From: Fasciolopsis buskii
Taxonomy: Eukaryota > Platyhelminthes > Trematoda > Plagiorchiida > Fasciolidae
Direction of reading: 5' to 3'
DNA: 64,000 nucleotides
Assembly: GCA_008360955.1 (NCBI GenBank)
Contig: LUCM01004059.1
Location: 1 to 64,000, forward strand
Shown here: in pieces, positions 46,534 to 58,329 of the stretch
Position numbering within the stretch: the stretch's first letter is position 1
How the letters are laid out: each line of letters opens with the position of its first letter
Program-made: the position numbers and the translations under genes
The notes under the pieces: generated by a model
Seen by the model: the letters and a program-made list of their open reading frames with translations, nothing else
Told to the model about the DNA's origin: nothing
The model's database searches: none

Positions 46534-49500
46534 GTGACGCGGCTACACTGACTATGTTGAGAAGGCGTTTCCCTCAGGGAGGAACATTTTAGGAGCTCCG
46601 CATCAAAACCATAAATCACTTAAAATTTGACACGCATCTAACAAAAGTAGATTACTCGATAAACGTCGCTATTGACACGCTACTTAGCTCGGTATAAGCC
46701 AATCCAGATGCTGGATGAATTCTTTCGGTTGATGAAAATAGCATCCAAATTGTCAGGTAATGGATGTTGGGTTCATCGGAAAATAATTAGCAGTCGCAGT
46801 TCAACGAAAATCGATAAACGAGATTAGAAGAAAGTAAAAGAAAGAAAATTTCACACCATTCTTCTGGAGTAAATTGTTCGTTGGATTTATCAAAGATGTT
46901 TGCTTTGGTAAAGCAGACTGCTGGTATGGTGACTTCTTCTTTACTCATGGAGTGGAATAAGTAATGACTCTAGTGACCATACTAAATTTTTGGCAAAATG
47001 TGAGAAGCACAGTTCTAAGTAGCTGCGAAGATAAATGGAGCTTCTGAGGAGTCCAGAACATTAGGAATGCTGTTAAGCTGCCTAGGCCTGGAAACATTGA
47101 AGGTAACAAATAGCGCCGCAATAAAATGCTATCCACTGTTGATTAATTCTGTATAATTCCGTTAATAAAGCCACTGTGATAACAAAATTCCCATACGTTC
47201 TTCACTCAGAATAAAGATAAGAAACGTAAACCATCAACTCCAATAGATTGGCTAGTACGAAGACATCATAAGTTTATAAAAAGCATGGGAGCAATGTATT
47301 GCTCGTAACCACTACCTTCCTACTGCGTGGTACTCTCTATCCCAAAAACATGAATACATTCCCAGGAATTTTTTCCAATTGCGGCAGCGATATTTTCCTA
47401 GCACACAACCACTCGGGTCAGTAGTCCAAGAATGAATTGCTGTCTTTTGTACTTCGAAGTGCCTTCTTCATAATCGATCTCCATAACACATTATTTAAAA
47501 TCAGGCATCACCAAATCTTGGGTTCCATGCAATTATACAATAGCACGCTACCTCAGAGTGTTTCAGAGCTAGAAGAATATCATTTCGGCCGCTTTCGCTG
47601 TCAGGAATAAGTAAACGAAGCATTCGGATACATAATGTCTCCAGTATTGTTTTATAAAACAAAAAAATGGAAGAGACGTCTGATCTAGCTCGTCAGCAGT
47701 CGACGATAGCCTCGGTCAGTCCGTTCCCACTAGCGTAAGAGAGAAAAGGTAAACATTCGTTAGTCAACCGGAATCAAATCGTTTACACTGGTTTTCCATA
47801 ATTAACGATGGTTGTCGCTCCGCCTATCATCCGGCCTAATGAGTTCGGTCTTTAACCAGAGTACTGGTTATCATCCACTACCTTTGAATACCTCAAAAAG
47901 ATGGTCAAACTATGTATTTCGGACGGATTGAGCCTTCCCAGTATCGCATCAAAAGTGTCTCATTTGTACGCCCGATCATGCGACACGAGTCCGCGTGCAT
48001 GCACCCTTTCACACATGCGAAAATACCTACATACATCAACAAATACTCCCAGCTGTAAGCAGGCCTATTGTCCCAGTGCTATCTGACTTTGATCTGTTGA
48101 GAAAGGTATTGATTTCAGGTCAGTCTGCTCGCATGTTGACGTTTGTCTGTATTGTCCGATATGAGGCTGCGTCCACCAATCACCTACGGACCTCACACTG
48201 CGTTAACCTGATTTTCAGTCTGATTAGTTGAACGGTTGTCATTCCATTCGACCGTACGGTCGATGCACTAGCTGCATCTCCCTTTACAAGACAGTCTGAC
48301 TGTGCTGAACTGGACCGATCACCGGTAATTGTTTGTCATGGTGTTTCTGACAGTTTACCATTCATCTGTTAACTGCTGCACCGACATGCCACATTATTTA
48401 CCTTACGTTTAGCTTTTAGTTTATACTATTCTGTCACCTTTCCAGAATCAGTTTTGATTGTTTGAGTACTGATAGCTGTTCAGTAAAGGCTCATATCCGC
48501 TGTTGCATCACTGTTCTGTTTCTGGAACTGAGCAAAAACTGCATAGAATCTGGGACCTTGTCGCCTGTAGGATCCGCGGATTCTGCAATATCTTTTAGGG
48601 TTCTAAAGCCAGTGATCGACCAGACTTTGGTTAGAAATGATATCTTTTTTTCTTTACTCCCTAATGGGAGGGTTTATCAAGTTGTGTACCGCACAGTGTA
48701 AGATAAACTTGATGTTTCAAGATACATTTTAACCACTCAAAGTCTGATCGTTCTGTTTTGCGGGAACAGAGTATTTGCAGGCCATACAGTTTTCATTAAA
48801 GTGTTCTTCGGTTCACCTGTTTTATCAGACCTGCGTAAAATGATCACTAAGTGCAGGTGAATTGACCCTTTTTGTTTCTGCATGAATGTTCACACAGGCT
48901 CTCTATCCAATTTTGACGAGTTTACGGTCTTGTACAATTGAGAAAGTCGACAAAGTGGAAGTCCGGGTTTTCTTATTCTTGGTACTGGATAAAACGGCAT
49001 CACAGCCTAATCAAGCTTACAGCAACAAAGTTCAATAGCGGGAGAATATTTTAGGAAGGACATTCTCCTGAACAGCCGAGACAGTTTACCGAACGAGTGA
49101 CATCAAAAAGACCAGGAAGATCGAGTTAGTGCAGTGAGAATAAGGCTCGGTTGTAGGAACACAGGTACACATGGAGAGAGGAGCTAGTTGGATCAAGTTT
49201 TGCTTGGAAATGATTATTTAAAAGACTGTGTCCATGCCAGTCTGAATTATTTCGCTGGCCCTGAACCGTCTGTGTGATTTGACTAGCATTGGGATATGGC
49301 TAAAATAGCAGTTGTTATACATACACTACGTCATTGCAATTAGGAAGATAATGACCGACTTATCAGTAAAGTGATTAACATGAACAGAATAAATATAAAA
49401 TAATATTTCATCTGAAACCAAAGAGGTTTGATGAAACTTTAACCGCGCTGTCCTTGAACGATTGAAAAAGCATCCCAGGTACTTTTTATTCTGCTATGTG

Positions 49501-50033
49501 AACGAGATTTACCCGTGGTGATTCAGGCCGGTATTGTTAGGTGATTAGCTTGGTCTGTGATAGTGAAAAATATATTCTAATTGATCCCTCTCATTATAGT
49601 CGATCATCAGTATTATTTCAGACCAGAAACACCACAAGCCCTGTATACTTTAATGCCGCGTGAATAACGGAATTTTGTTTGCATCTGTCGAAATTTGCAC
49701 TGCTACTGTGTTGTTGTTTTTTATCATTGATAAAACAGTACAGAAATGGATTTAGGGCTTACCAGTTATGGGTTGGCAATGCGTTATAGCCCACTGTGCT
49801 GCGCCCATCTTCTCATCTCTTAATGCATAGTCAGTGGAACCCATAACGAACGAACTACTGGTCGATTTTCAAATAAGAAACAACACACAATAGACATGAT
49901 GAGTGATCGCACCCGTAGGAACAGAATTTTAAGCCGTTGGAAACTAATGCGAACTGAAGGTTCCAGACGAAGGTGGCTCAGACTTCTTTAAGTAAACCGC
50001 CTCAACCCGTTTGTTTCATTTTTTGGGTGCGGG
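46534..50033. other. Mostly unassigned DNA
   Basis: A + strand frame at 48462-48701 contains GTLSPVGSADSAISFRVL and NDIFFSLLPNGRVYQVVYR, and ends at a GTGTAAG site. Together with 47995-48110 (SRPIVPVLSDFDLLRKV) it looks protein-like and could belong to a gene starting near 46109, but phases could not be fixed. The rest is AT-rich and featureless. Confidence 0.3.
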
Positions 50034-50232
50034 CTATGGAATGTATAACGGTCTGTTCAGGCAATCATATCTCCTGCAGACTAAAGTTCCCATTGAGCTA
50101 CGTGTTCTGCTTTCATAGCTAATGATATCGAAGAAGGAAATTGCAGTAGAGTTGTTCTTCCCGAGACAACTAGTAAGCACTTTTAAGTGCGACTGGACGA
50201 ATTTTCCACAGTCACTCACAAATAGATATCCG
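50034..50232 (-). CDS. Candidate terminal exon, function unknown
   Basis: After the acceptor GAAAGATTACAG, one base and 65 codons lead to a TAG at 50036-50034. Peptide words include GYLFVSDCGKFVQSHLKVL, GKNNSTAISFFDIISYES and SSMGTLVCRRYDC. It lies downstream of the membrane-protein gene on the same strand, but its phase does not fit that gene's last exon, and a polyadenylation signal lies between them. It may belong to an alternative transcript or another gene. Confidence 0.3.
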
Positions 50233-50266
50233 CTGTAATCTTTCCACGAATACTATGATAAACTTT

Positions 50267-50272
50267 ATTGTC
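50267..50272 (-). promoter_or_regulatory. Polyadenylation signal of the membrane-protein gene
   Basis: AATAAA on the - strand, about 105 bases past the TGA at 50380-50378. Spacing fits a short 3' untranslated region. Confidence 0.45.
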
Positions 50273-50377
50273 AGGGAGAAATTTGGGGCCTTTTAGATTA
50301 TTTGCCGTCAGGTATTGTCACTGAAATATTGAAAGACAGACATTGTCAAAAGTTCATTGGCTGATGTTGTTCAGACA

Positions 50378-52005
50378 TCAGTTTGTCAGTCTTGTCCTCC
50401 CAATGGGTATATTGACCCGGAGTTCCCGTTGATCGTCAGGTTCTCGCGGTTGCCTGATCTAGGAAAAAGACCAAAGAATGCCGCGGTAACACAGAGGATT
50501 CGTTAAGCATTGTTGCTCGGTACGATTTTAGCGGTAACACTGAGTATTCACAACATCGGTCCACAGCTGTTGTACATCAGAGGGATCAATCAATCGGGGA
50601 TGAAAATCGATGCAGCATCATTTTCCTAACCTTGATCTTCGAAAGTTCACCGGACTTGAGTTTTACAGTATTGTATTGTGTTGCATGGTGGCTTGCTCCA
50701 CTCTAAAACCGTGTTATTCAGTCAAAAACACGGAAGTAGGTCAAAATGAATTCAGGATTAAAAAAACTAATTCACTCACAGTAACAAGGACAGACATTTT
50801 ATGACTTCCTTCGTGGCTAAAATCCATGCTTGATAATTCACTGCGCAATTTTGTAAACTCTGTTACTAGATGAAACGAGTTTGAATTTTGCATTCGTGAC
50901 TGATTGCAAATTGCAAGCGGACAAACCATCGACCAGAGAATGTATGAAATCTTTAAAAAATTTCAGCGGAAACTTTTTACTTGCCATGATGCATTAACAG
51001 AGAATTCTGTGAGTAAGAGAATCATCCCAAATAGAACAAGTACAGTCGATATGCAGTAGAACGAGAGACCCATCCTAAGTAGACTCAGAAGACTACTGGA
51101 GAGCAAGAAAGCAAGCGTACTGAGAAAAACAGCAGTACACGCAGGTACCCTTACACCAAAAAGCCTAGGCTGCATAGTCTGAAAAAATGAATTACTTAAT
51201 CCTGTTACAGTTGAGAGTGTGAGACCGCTGCAAAGTGATGTTGACTGTAACATCCAAGTAAGGGAAAGTTTAGATTTTGAGTAAGGACAGGGTTATTAAC
51301 CGACTGATCGTTCAGACAGGAGCAGCGATAAAGTTTGCGAGTGCAGATATGGTATTCTGGTGCTTTGAGATAACCATAGTACGAAAAAGTGCTGCTTGTC
51401 ACTGAACTCTTTCTTCTATGTCTTACTTTCTTTATTATTGCAACCATAATGTATACATTTTCAGGAAGAGGAAAGGAGCCAACAGATGACTGTCACGTGA
51501 GAAAACTGATCGGCGTTGGGATGGTTCGCGCCTGCGACCTTCACTGAAATGAGGTGAAGTTGATCTCATGTCAGAAGCAGATGAATATTCCGACTGATGT
51601 GAAATGGGCTTGCATAGCACTAGATCTTTGACGTTACTAATGTTATATAGACAGCAAAGTGGATGAAGTACCATGGCAAGTACCGAGAAGAACTAACGAA
51701 AAAAGGGTATTTGAAAGATCACCGGAGTTACTGCTTAAGAAACTCGATAGTTTTTTGCAAACCTTAGTTCACTGTGATCCTAAACAGGAGTGGTACTTAA
51801 CCATGGTAGTGTAGAAATAGAACATCCATGAAAAATCACGCCTGAAGAATGAGAGGGAAAAGATCGGAGTGAAAAGTTTAGGAAGAACACAGAAAAATGC
51901 ACAGAGTGACTGTAGTCTTAATAACGGAATAAAAGCATTATTCAGCAACAACCAAAATGCAATTGTTATGCTTGCACTTAAGCTAAAAATAGCCATTTGG
52001 AGCAA
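50378..52005 (-). CDS. Candidate six-exon gene for a four-helix membrane protein
   Basis: Exons, 5' to 3' on the - strand: 52005-51802 (68 codons), 51489-51427 (21), 51244-51209 (12), 51178-50981 (66), 50899-50780 (40) and 50458-50378 (26 plus TGA). Every exon is a whole number of codons in phase 0 and has AG before and GT after (acceptors such as ATTTTTTCAG and CTTTTTCCTAG; donors GTTAAGT, GTAAGA, GTAACA, GTAAAA, GTGAGTG). The intron 51208-51179 is only 30 bp. The product is about 233 residues. Hydrophobic segments lie at SASITIAFWLLLNNAF and FCVLPKLFTPIFSLSF (exon 1), then ACTAVFLSTLAFLLSSSLL and FYCISTVLVLFGMILLL (exon 4), followed by a hydrophilic tail of about 70 residues ending PIGRTRLTN. 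The start codon is not established, and extra exons may lie at 51490-51801. I do not recognise the family. Confidence 0.5.
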
Positions 52006-52184
52006 CTGAGGATATTCGATTCTGTGAGATTGATCGTAGGGGAAATAGTAGCAGTGAACTTAAGGGAATTTCATAAAAGGTGTGAAGTCTATGCCAGGAT
52101 CAGCCGACGTAAGAAATGTATCGAAAAATCGATATGCCATGTATTGGTTTTAATTGTAAATGATATATTGTTAATAACACAGCT

Positions 52185-52851
52185 TTCTTGAACCTATTGC
52201 GAGCACTGCTCTCGCATACCTATGGTCGCGTGACGGTATACGGTGAACTATCAAGTTCATTCGAAACGACTAGTGGCGTTCGACAAGGGTGTTCCATCTC
52301 TCCATTTTTGTTCAACTTCGTCATGGACGAGGCGATGGAAGATGCTTTAGGAGGTCTCCGGGATGTGGGAATCGAACTGGGAAATGGAGGAAAGCTATGC
52401 GACCTAGATTACGCAGATGACGTCGTGCGGCTTTTCGAGTCTGCGGACCATGCACAATGTGCACTAGATAGACTGTCGAGATCGGTTGCTCGGTTTGGCA
52501 TGTGGTTTGCACATTCAAAGTGCAAAGTGCTGTTACAGGACTGGACGACAGCAGTGCCAAACTTGATACTGGATAGAGAGGAGCTGACGATTGTGGACCG
52601 TTTCACCTACCTTGGTAGCTGTGTCGAACGATGGTAGCTCGGGAGTGGAGGTAAGTATGCGCATATTCAAGGCTCGTGCAGCTTGCGCTGGATTGAAGCA
52701 CTTGTGGCGTCGGCTTGATATTTCACAGAAGTTGAAAGGTCGTGTGTACTGTGCTACAGTGCGTTCGGTTCTGTTGTACGGTTGCGAGACATGGAGAATG
52801 CGTGTCGGAGTTGTTGGTCTCTAGGACGCTTACTATGACCAATGTCTACGT
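52185..52851 (+). mobile_element. Reverse transcriptase fragment, truncated at both ends (family C)
   Basis: 667 bases align without gaps to 13524-14190 (offset 38661) at about 98% identity, with most differences in the last 30 bases. It encodes the palm and thumb with the intact CDLDYADDVVRLF box and stops at the same VERW frameshift. Only two residue changes occur before that stop (GMYFAP to GMWFAH). Both flanks are unrelated to the element. A normal insertion would keep the 3' end, which is missing here. The words TAATAAC (52172) and AAATAAC (52854) beside the ends share only six bases. Confidence 0.9.
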
Positions 52852-54348
52852 GCAAATAACTTAAAGGTAATTAGATGACCCCACCACATCTAAGTGCTTT
52901 TCAGCTTTTTATTGCCTGATGGTAATTATTATCTCGAGTGGCCAACGTCTTAACTGTGATGGACAGCTCAGACATCTTAGGAAATTCTGACTTTATACAA
53001 CAAGCTGGGACTGACTATGGTATACGTTTGCACATAGGCTTTTCCACAAGAACCCCATCGACATCAGACGTCCACGTTAACCGGTTTCGCAGAGGATGAT
53101 GGTCAATCCGATTATCGCGGGCATAGGCCGGGGGAGGAATATACACTCACGCGACTTACTAACGGCATCGGCTTGAAATCAACTAAGCCAATGACCGATA
53201 GGCCAATGTCCGCCATCAAAGAGGACCCGGCTAATTCGTTCGTTCACATACTTCTCTGGTGTAAATTTATCCCTTTTCAGGTGCTTATACATACTTTTCC
53301 GGTTATTATTTCTGTCGCCTACTATTTACTGGGAAAGTGATTTTTCTTGCGTTCTATGACCCATGATTCTAAATAACAGTGGAAAGTCAAATTAGGTTTT
53401 GGTTTAAAACCATTCTGAACGGCAAAATTACAACAATGGAAACGCTCAGGCGGTTGGGTCGGAGAAAGAATGACGAGCGCAAGTCTGATTCACCGTACTT
53501 TAAGAAACGAAATAAACTAGCACAATATAAAATCATTGAAACAGCTATCGATAGTCTCTAAAATGTTGTTTCAACAATATATAGTGATGCATTCGCATTT
53601 CTGCAATCACCGTTTAAATAATGATTGCTTTCTGGTCATCAAATATTGATCCCCGTGTGAATGGTCGAAAAACAGTCTACTCTTGTGGTTATTCCACAAA
53701 CTTGGTAAAATTATATAAAGTCTTCTGACTACTTTCGATTCACGTTAGATTAAATCTCGAAGTATGAAAACAAAATGCATTGACTACTCTGCCAGTCAGT
53801 TTCTAATGTGATGCGGTGCACAATATTGATTGTTTTGATTGATTAATTATTTGGTTTTATCAAGTCCTCTTTGAATGTGTCCTTTGTAGTCAGAGTAAAA
53901 TATAATGATCGAAATATGTTCACGTGTTCTCCATTATTTGCCTGTTTGAGCGGGACTTTCGTGACTCAAACATTAAATTTGAGAATCCACGACTGACGTT
54001 AGAGCGAATGCCCGCGCACGTTGTATCGTGCGCATTGAACAGGCAGTCACGTGATTTCGTTGCACGTTACTAATCTACTTCCTCAAGTGACAGTCGAGCA
54101 ATAATGGTACGTGTTAGACATGCGGGCATGCACTCTAGCATGTAATTGCGTCTACACACAATCACTGTACTTGGTCTCGTTTTATCCACTCAGATGGCCG
54201 CTCACCTGACGAGAAAAGATACACTAAAATGCATAAAGACCCGAATGTATTTGTGCGCTTATGTGCATGAATACCTACGCAACTCAGCGGAGCATCCTTA
54301 CATCTGATGCCCTCAGAGTTAAACAAAAATCTATCAAAAAGTACCTAC
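52852..54348. other. Unassigned DNA
   Basis: GC-richer at 53040-53230, otherwise AT-rich. A 60-codon + strand frame at 53379-53561 is lysine- and arginine-rich without a motif. Confidence 0.35.
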
Positions 54349-54691
54349 AAGTATGTTTGCCACACTGATACAGAGCAGATCGCTATTCAACGTATTCCTA
54401 ACATCAGACCCATCCCATTCTAATATGCATTCCTTTGAAGACAAAATGAATTTACACAAGTGCCTCACTGTGTCTGGAAGGTGAAGGTTAAAGAATGTGA
54501 ACATGGCTTTGATTTGAATATAACCACCAATAGAGATGACTGAAATTTGTGATTTCATAATCCACGGAATTGGCGCATTATTTTCACTTACAGCGTTGTG
54601 CCAACTATACTCAATGCCCAAAGGAGCTGTGCCGCATTCCTCAAGCAGTCTCGACGTCATCTTTATGATAACATTATCCGAAACAGAGCGT
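54349..54691 (-). CDS. Candidate internal exon, function unknown
   Basis: 343 bases lie between an acceptor (AAAGTTATCAG before 54691) and a donor (ATACTT then GTAGGTAC at 54348). After one leading base, 114 codons are open and end in phase 0. Peptide words include SVSDNVIIKMTSRLLEECG, APLGIEYSWHNAVSENN, FFNLHLPDTVRHLCKFIL and ECILEWDGSDVRNTLNSDLL. A GTAAGT and several acceptor-like AGs lie inside but would break the frame, so reading through is more economical. Composition is convincingly protein-like; no family recognised. Neighbouring exons were not found; the sequence just upstream (54750-55010) looks repetitive. Confidence 0.42.
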
Positions 54692-57600
54692 CTGATAACT
54701 TTACTTCACTTTGGCAGTTAGCTGGATGATTAAACTTTAACCTATCCTTGTGGCATGAGATCCTAATTCCTTTTTACATTTTTCTATGAAGTCAGAAGTA
54801 TACTATCTGGAATTAATAAGTGAGGTGAGGTGATGTGAGTAGTCTGTGCTTGGGGAAATCCTTGTGAGATTGTGGAGCTGATTTCGACAGAGTTTTATCC
54901 GGACTTTCCTATTCGCCGTTCGGTGGCTTTTCTTCGAGCAGGGTTTCCACCGCCGGTCCAAACAAACTACTATTGGAGAACTATCGGACGCATGTCTGGC
55001 CATTTTTCATCCCTCTGGGAGGTGTTCATTTTTCACTGAGTCACTTCATATCTTTTGCGATCTACCGGTATTCTGACACAGATGTAACTAAATGTTTGCT
55101 CCATTGGGTCCCCAAATGACCCTAATTTTGTATTGTATAGCTTCACAGAATGGTACTTATTTCTGGTTTCTTGATGTTGTTCGCGTGAAAAATTCAAGGA
55201 GTCCTGGAAAAATTAACCGCTGCAACCCGGCAAGATTTGATGAGCCAACCAATTGACTTCTGTTTGATCAGACCGCCCTGCGTCTCTACTGCGTATGGCA
55301 AACATCGTGTGGATATAAAAAAACTGAATAAAATAAAGCCTAAACAAGTTGGAATTATTATTTTTTATTTGATAAAAAATAAATGTTTACCTGAGACCGG
55401 TTTTTTTGAATTCCAAACTGTGCACGCCCATGAGTCCGTCGATTTTGTCAAACTAGGCTACCTTGGGTCGATTAGCGAAGTTTCTTTCCTCATCAAATCT
55501 ATTCTCATTAAGTTATTTTAAAACCGAGTTTACCGGCGTATACACGGACGCCTTCATGAGTTCCGTGTACATTGACTATGATTGGTAGTCATCATTGTCA
55601 TCTCCACCAGTCAAGATAACCTTGGAGTATCGATGATGCAGGGCTAACGTCATGCCCAGGGAGCGCGGGTGTGCACCGGGCTTAATGGTTAACAATAAGA
55701 ACCTGAAAATAGAAGTGAAAGGTTTGTTATTTTAACTTTGCTTCAGCCGGACATTCAAAATACATAATTGCGTCACATGGCGGCAACGTGACAGCCCCCA
55801 ACTAATAAACTGATGATGACCAATCCACTTTATCAGAGAAGTTAACAGCACGCGTTCCATAGAAAGCCTATTTAATTTCAAACTTTCAAATTTGAATCAA
55901 TATCGACCACGTCAATAATTTAAGCCTACTGCATCGACCGGCTGATGGATCGTTTCATTGTTGTATCCAATGGACTGAAGAGTTCAACAAGTTAGGTATA
56001 TACACAAGTTTTTGCATCTCCATCAGTATGTGCTCTCAGCTGGAATTATCGTTCGGCCAGTCAAAGTGTCTGTCATTGGGTTGGCTAGGAAAAATTTTTC
56101 GCAGAATTCATGACTATTCCCATACCTTTTTGATATAGAGCAGTAATTCTAGTGAACTTCCCTATTTCCGACAACGAGTACATTAGAAAAAAAATATTTC
56201 ATTCGAAGTACTCTATACGTATGCACACACACACACACACACAAATGCACACAGTCTGCTTCATTCATGGCTTTCGTGCCACCTATCTTTGTTCGCTTAC
56301 TTTGGAGGAATATATTATTATGCAGCGGGAACATCTGTCAGCTAACCCAATCGAACGATCCCACTCTGTGCTGCTTGAGAGAAGCTGGTGATGATTCGGC
56401 TTGGTGTAAGATCCTGATTTGCTCTACCGGTTTCACTAAACCCCAAGTGCATTCATACATGCAAGCACTTAACGGAGAGTTCTTGAGTAAATTCTCATTC
56501 AACTTAGTCGTTTAATAGTTCAATCCTCAGTCCATGTGAGCAGTCAGTGTACTCAGTCGTGAAGCAAATTAGAGGAAAGAAGCAAGTAGAAAAGTGATCA
56601 GTATGATATGAACCTTAATCAAGTAGCTAGGTTTTCCGTCTACTGTGGAAGCATTTGTTTGCTGCTAAAATTTGGAAACCCCAACTTCTTTTACACTGCA
56701 TGTAGTAAGGTAAGAGAAATCGGAAAGGGAATTAATAATCCTCTCATCATTTGCTGTGGTATCCAGAAAATAACGACTCCTTGAGCATTATATTTAAAAA
56801 AAGCAGAGTTTTGTTAGGATTTGAGTGTTTTACAGGTGAGATTGTTGACCCGACAGTTACGGTTAGAATTTGACAAAGCAAAATCTCCTCTCTTGTAGTA
56901 CTTCACGAAAATAGTTGCAGTCTAATCAGTCTGAATAAGCTACCAATATCTTCTTAGATTCATCTATTCTCTGTCCCTGTTTAATCGTGTGCAACTGTTT
57001 AGTCGTTGCTCTTAATTTCATTTGGAGAATAAATCTTATTGGATTGGTATCAACTGAACTTTATTTAGAAGCAAGCTATTACTCACCAATCAGCAGGTAA
57101 CTCATTCTACAGAAACGAATATTACTTAGCATGCAAACCTGCTCCCCTCTTTTGTCTTTTAATTACAAGCGTTTTCGTGAAATTAAAAAGTGGTTGCCCA
57201 TTAAGTTCCCAAAAAGGAGCGAAAATGAACCAGAATACATAACTGTGTAGGGCGATTCATTCACTTTATCAGCTTGAACACGGGCACCATTGCGTCACTT
57301 GACTTGATGCTTTTCGGATTAGCCAAGCCCACGCCTCCAAGAAGAAGCCATTGTAGGATACCTAATTTGCACCATTGTCACCATATCAGCAAGCGTTCAC
57401 CACTTACTTCTTTTATGTCTAAAGCTGAGGCCAGCGGGTTTGGTGAAACAGGTAGGCAGCTCCCCCACTCAACTAAGGCGGCGTGATCAAGGATATCAAC
57501 TGCATACTGCACAAGTAAAAAGTTGACATTGTGAAACCACATATGTTTCCCCATTCTCAGGCTTACTCGTGGTAACCTCACGACATATATAAATATATAC
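54692..57600. other. Unassigned DNA
   Basis: A 94-codon + strand frame at 55237-55521 is rich in isoleucine and lysine without a motif. A (CA)n run occupies 56224-56243. No other feature supported. Confidence 0.35.
56224..56243. repeat. (CA)n microsatellite
   Basis: Ten perfect units. Confidence 0.95.
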
Positions 57601-57795
57601 ATCGAATTTGTGGTGTCAGGAGTACGCATGGAAGCTCTTCGTTGAAGATTCCACAGAAGAACCACAACTGTGATTTGTTGATAATTCTTTGTCAGTTGGC
57701 CTGAGCCAACCTTAGGAACGAATCACAGTTGTGGTTCTTCTGTGGACTCTTCGACGAAAAGCTTCCATGCACACTCCTGATGCTACAGATTCGAT
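57601..57795. repeat. 75-bp inverted repeat with nested hairpin
   Basis: Arms 57601-57675 and 57721-57795 are reverse complements at about 88% and enclose 45 bases. The inner 25 bases of each arm (around CCACAGAAGAACCACAACTG) are perfect. Inside the loop, GTTGGC-CTGA-GCCAAC (57695-57710) forms a second perfect hairpin. No coding frame or flanking duplication seen. A (TA)n run follows at 57958-57981. Confidence 0.85.
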
Positions 57796-57957
57796 TCTGG
57801 TGAGAAACATCAATCAATTCGGAGTGTACAAGTATGTGGATGTTTGGACGAGGTAGCACCAGGTACGCATACCTGACGAGCGACAATAACCGCGAAACCG
57901 GTCGTGTGCTCCCGGGAAAATTTTGTTCACGCATCCAGATACTACTTGCTGCTTCTG

Positions 57958-57981
57958 TATATATATATATATATATATATA
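57958..57981. repeat. (TA)n microsatellite
   Basis: Twelve perfect units. Confidence 0.95.
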
Positions 57982-58246
57982 ACCCGACTCTTCGGGATGC
58001 CGAGTGATTCTACAATATCCTCACTTTGTTAAATCCCGAACTGCTGACTTGTCTGGTAAAGTTGTCAAACATTATGAATAACTGTGTTTGAGAAAAGTTT
58101 GATCAACTGTCGCCTGCATCCCTGTTTTTCACCTACACAACTCGTTTGGCAACACGTGTGTCTACTAGTGGATACAGTGCTCCTGCAGTCAAATTGTCAA
58201 CGGTTCACTGTGGTGGATGTCATGTACTTGCGCATTTTGAGCGTGT

Positions 58247-58329
58247 AACCTTGTAGCTCAGCTGGTAGAGCCGATACTGTACAAATGTATAGTTTGCATC
58301 CATGCCAGGGTTTGAATCCCGTCAAGGTA
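58247..58329 (+). tRNA. tRNA-like sequence, probably a pseudogene or SINE head
   Basis: A near-perfect A-box (TAGCTCAGCTGGTAGAGC, 58254-58271) lies in a D-arm with a four-pair stem. The B-box-like GGGTTTGAATCCC is at 58308-58320. AACCTTG at the start can pair with CAAGGTA at the end in six of seven positions. The anticodon arm is irregular: a Tyr-type CTGTACA or a seven-base loop with ACA are both possible, neither with a full five-pair stem. Only three pairs form in the T-stem. The whole is 83 bases, about ten more than a standard tRNA. It looks like a tRNA-derived copy past its functional state. Confidence 0.5.
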
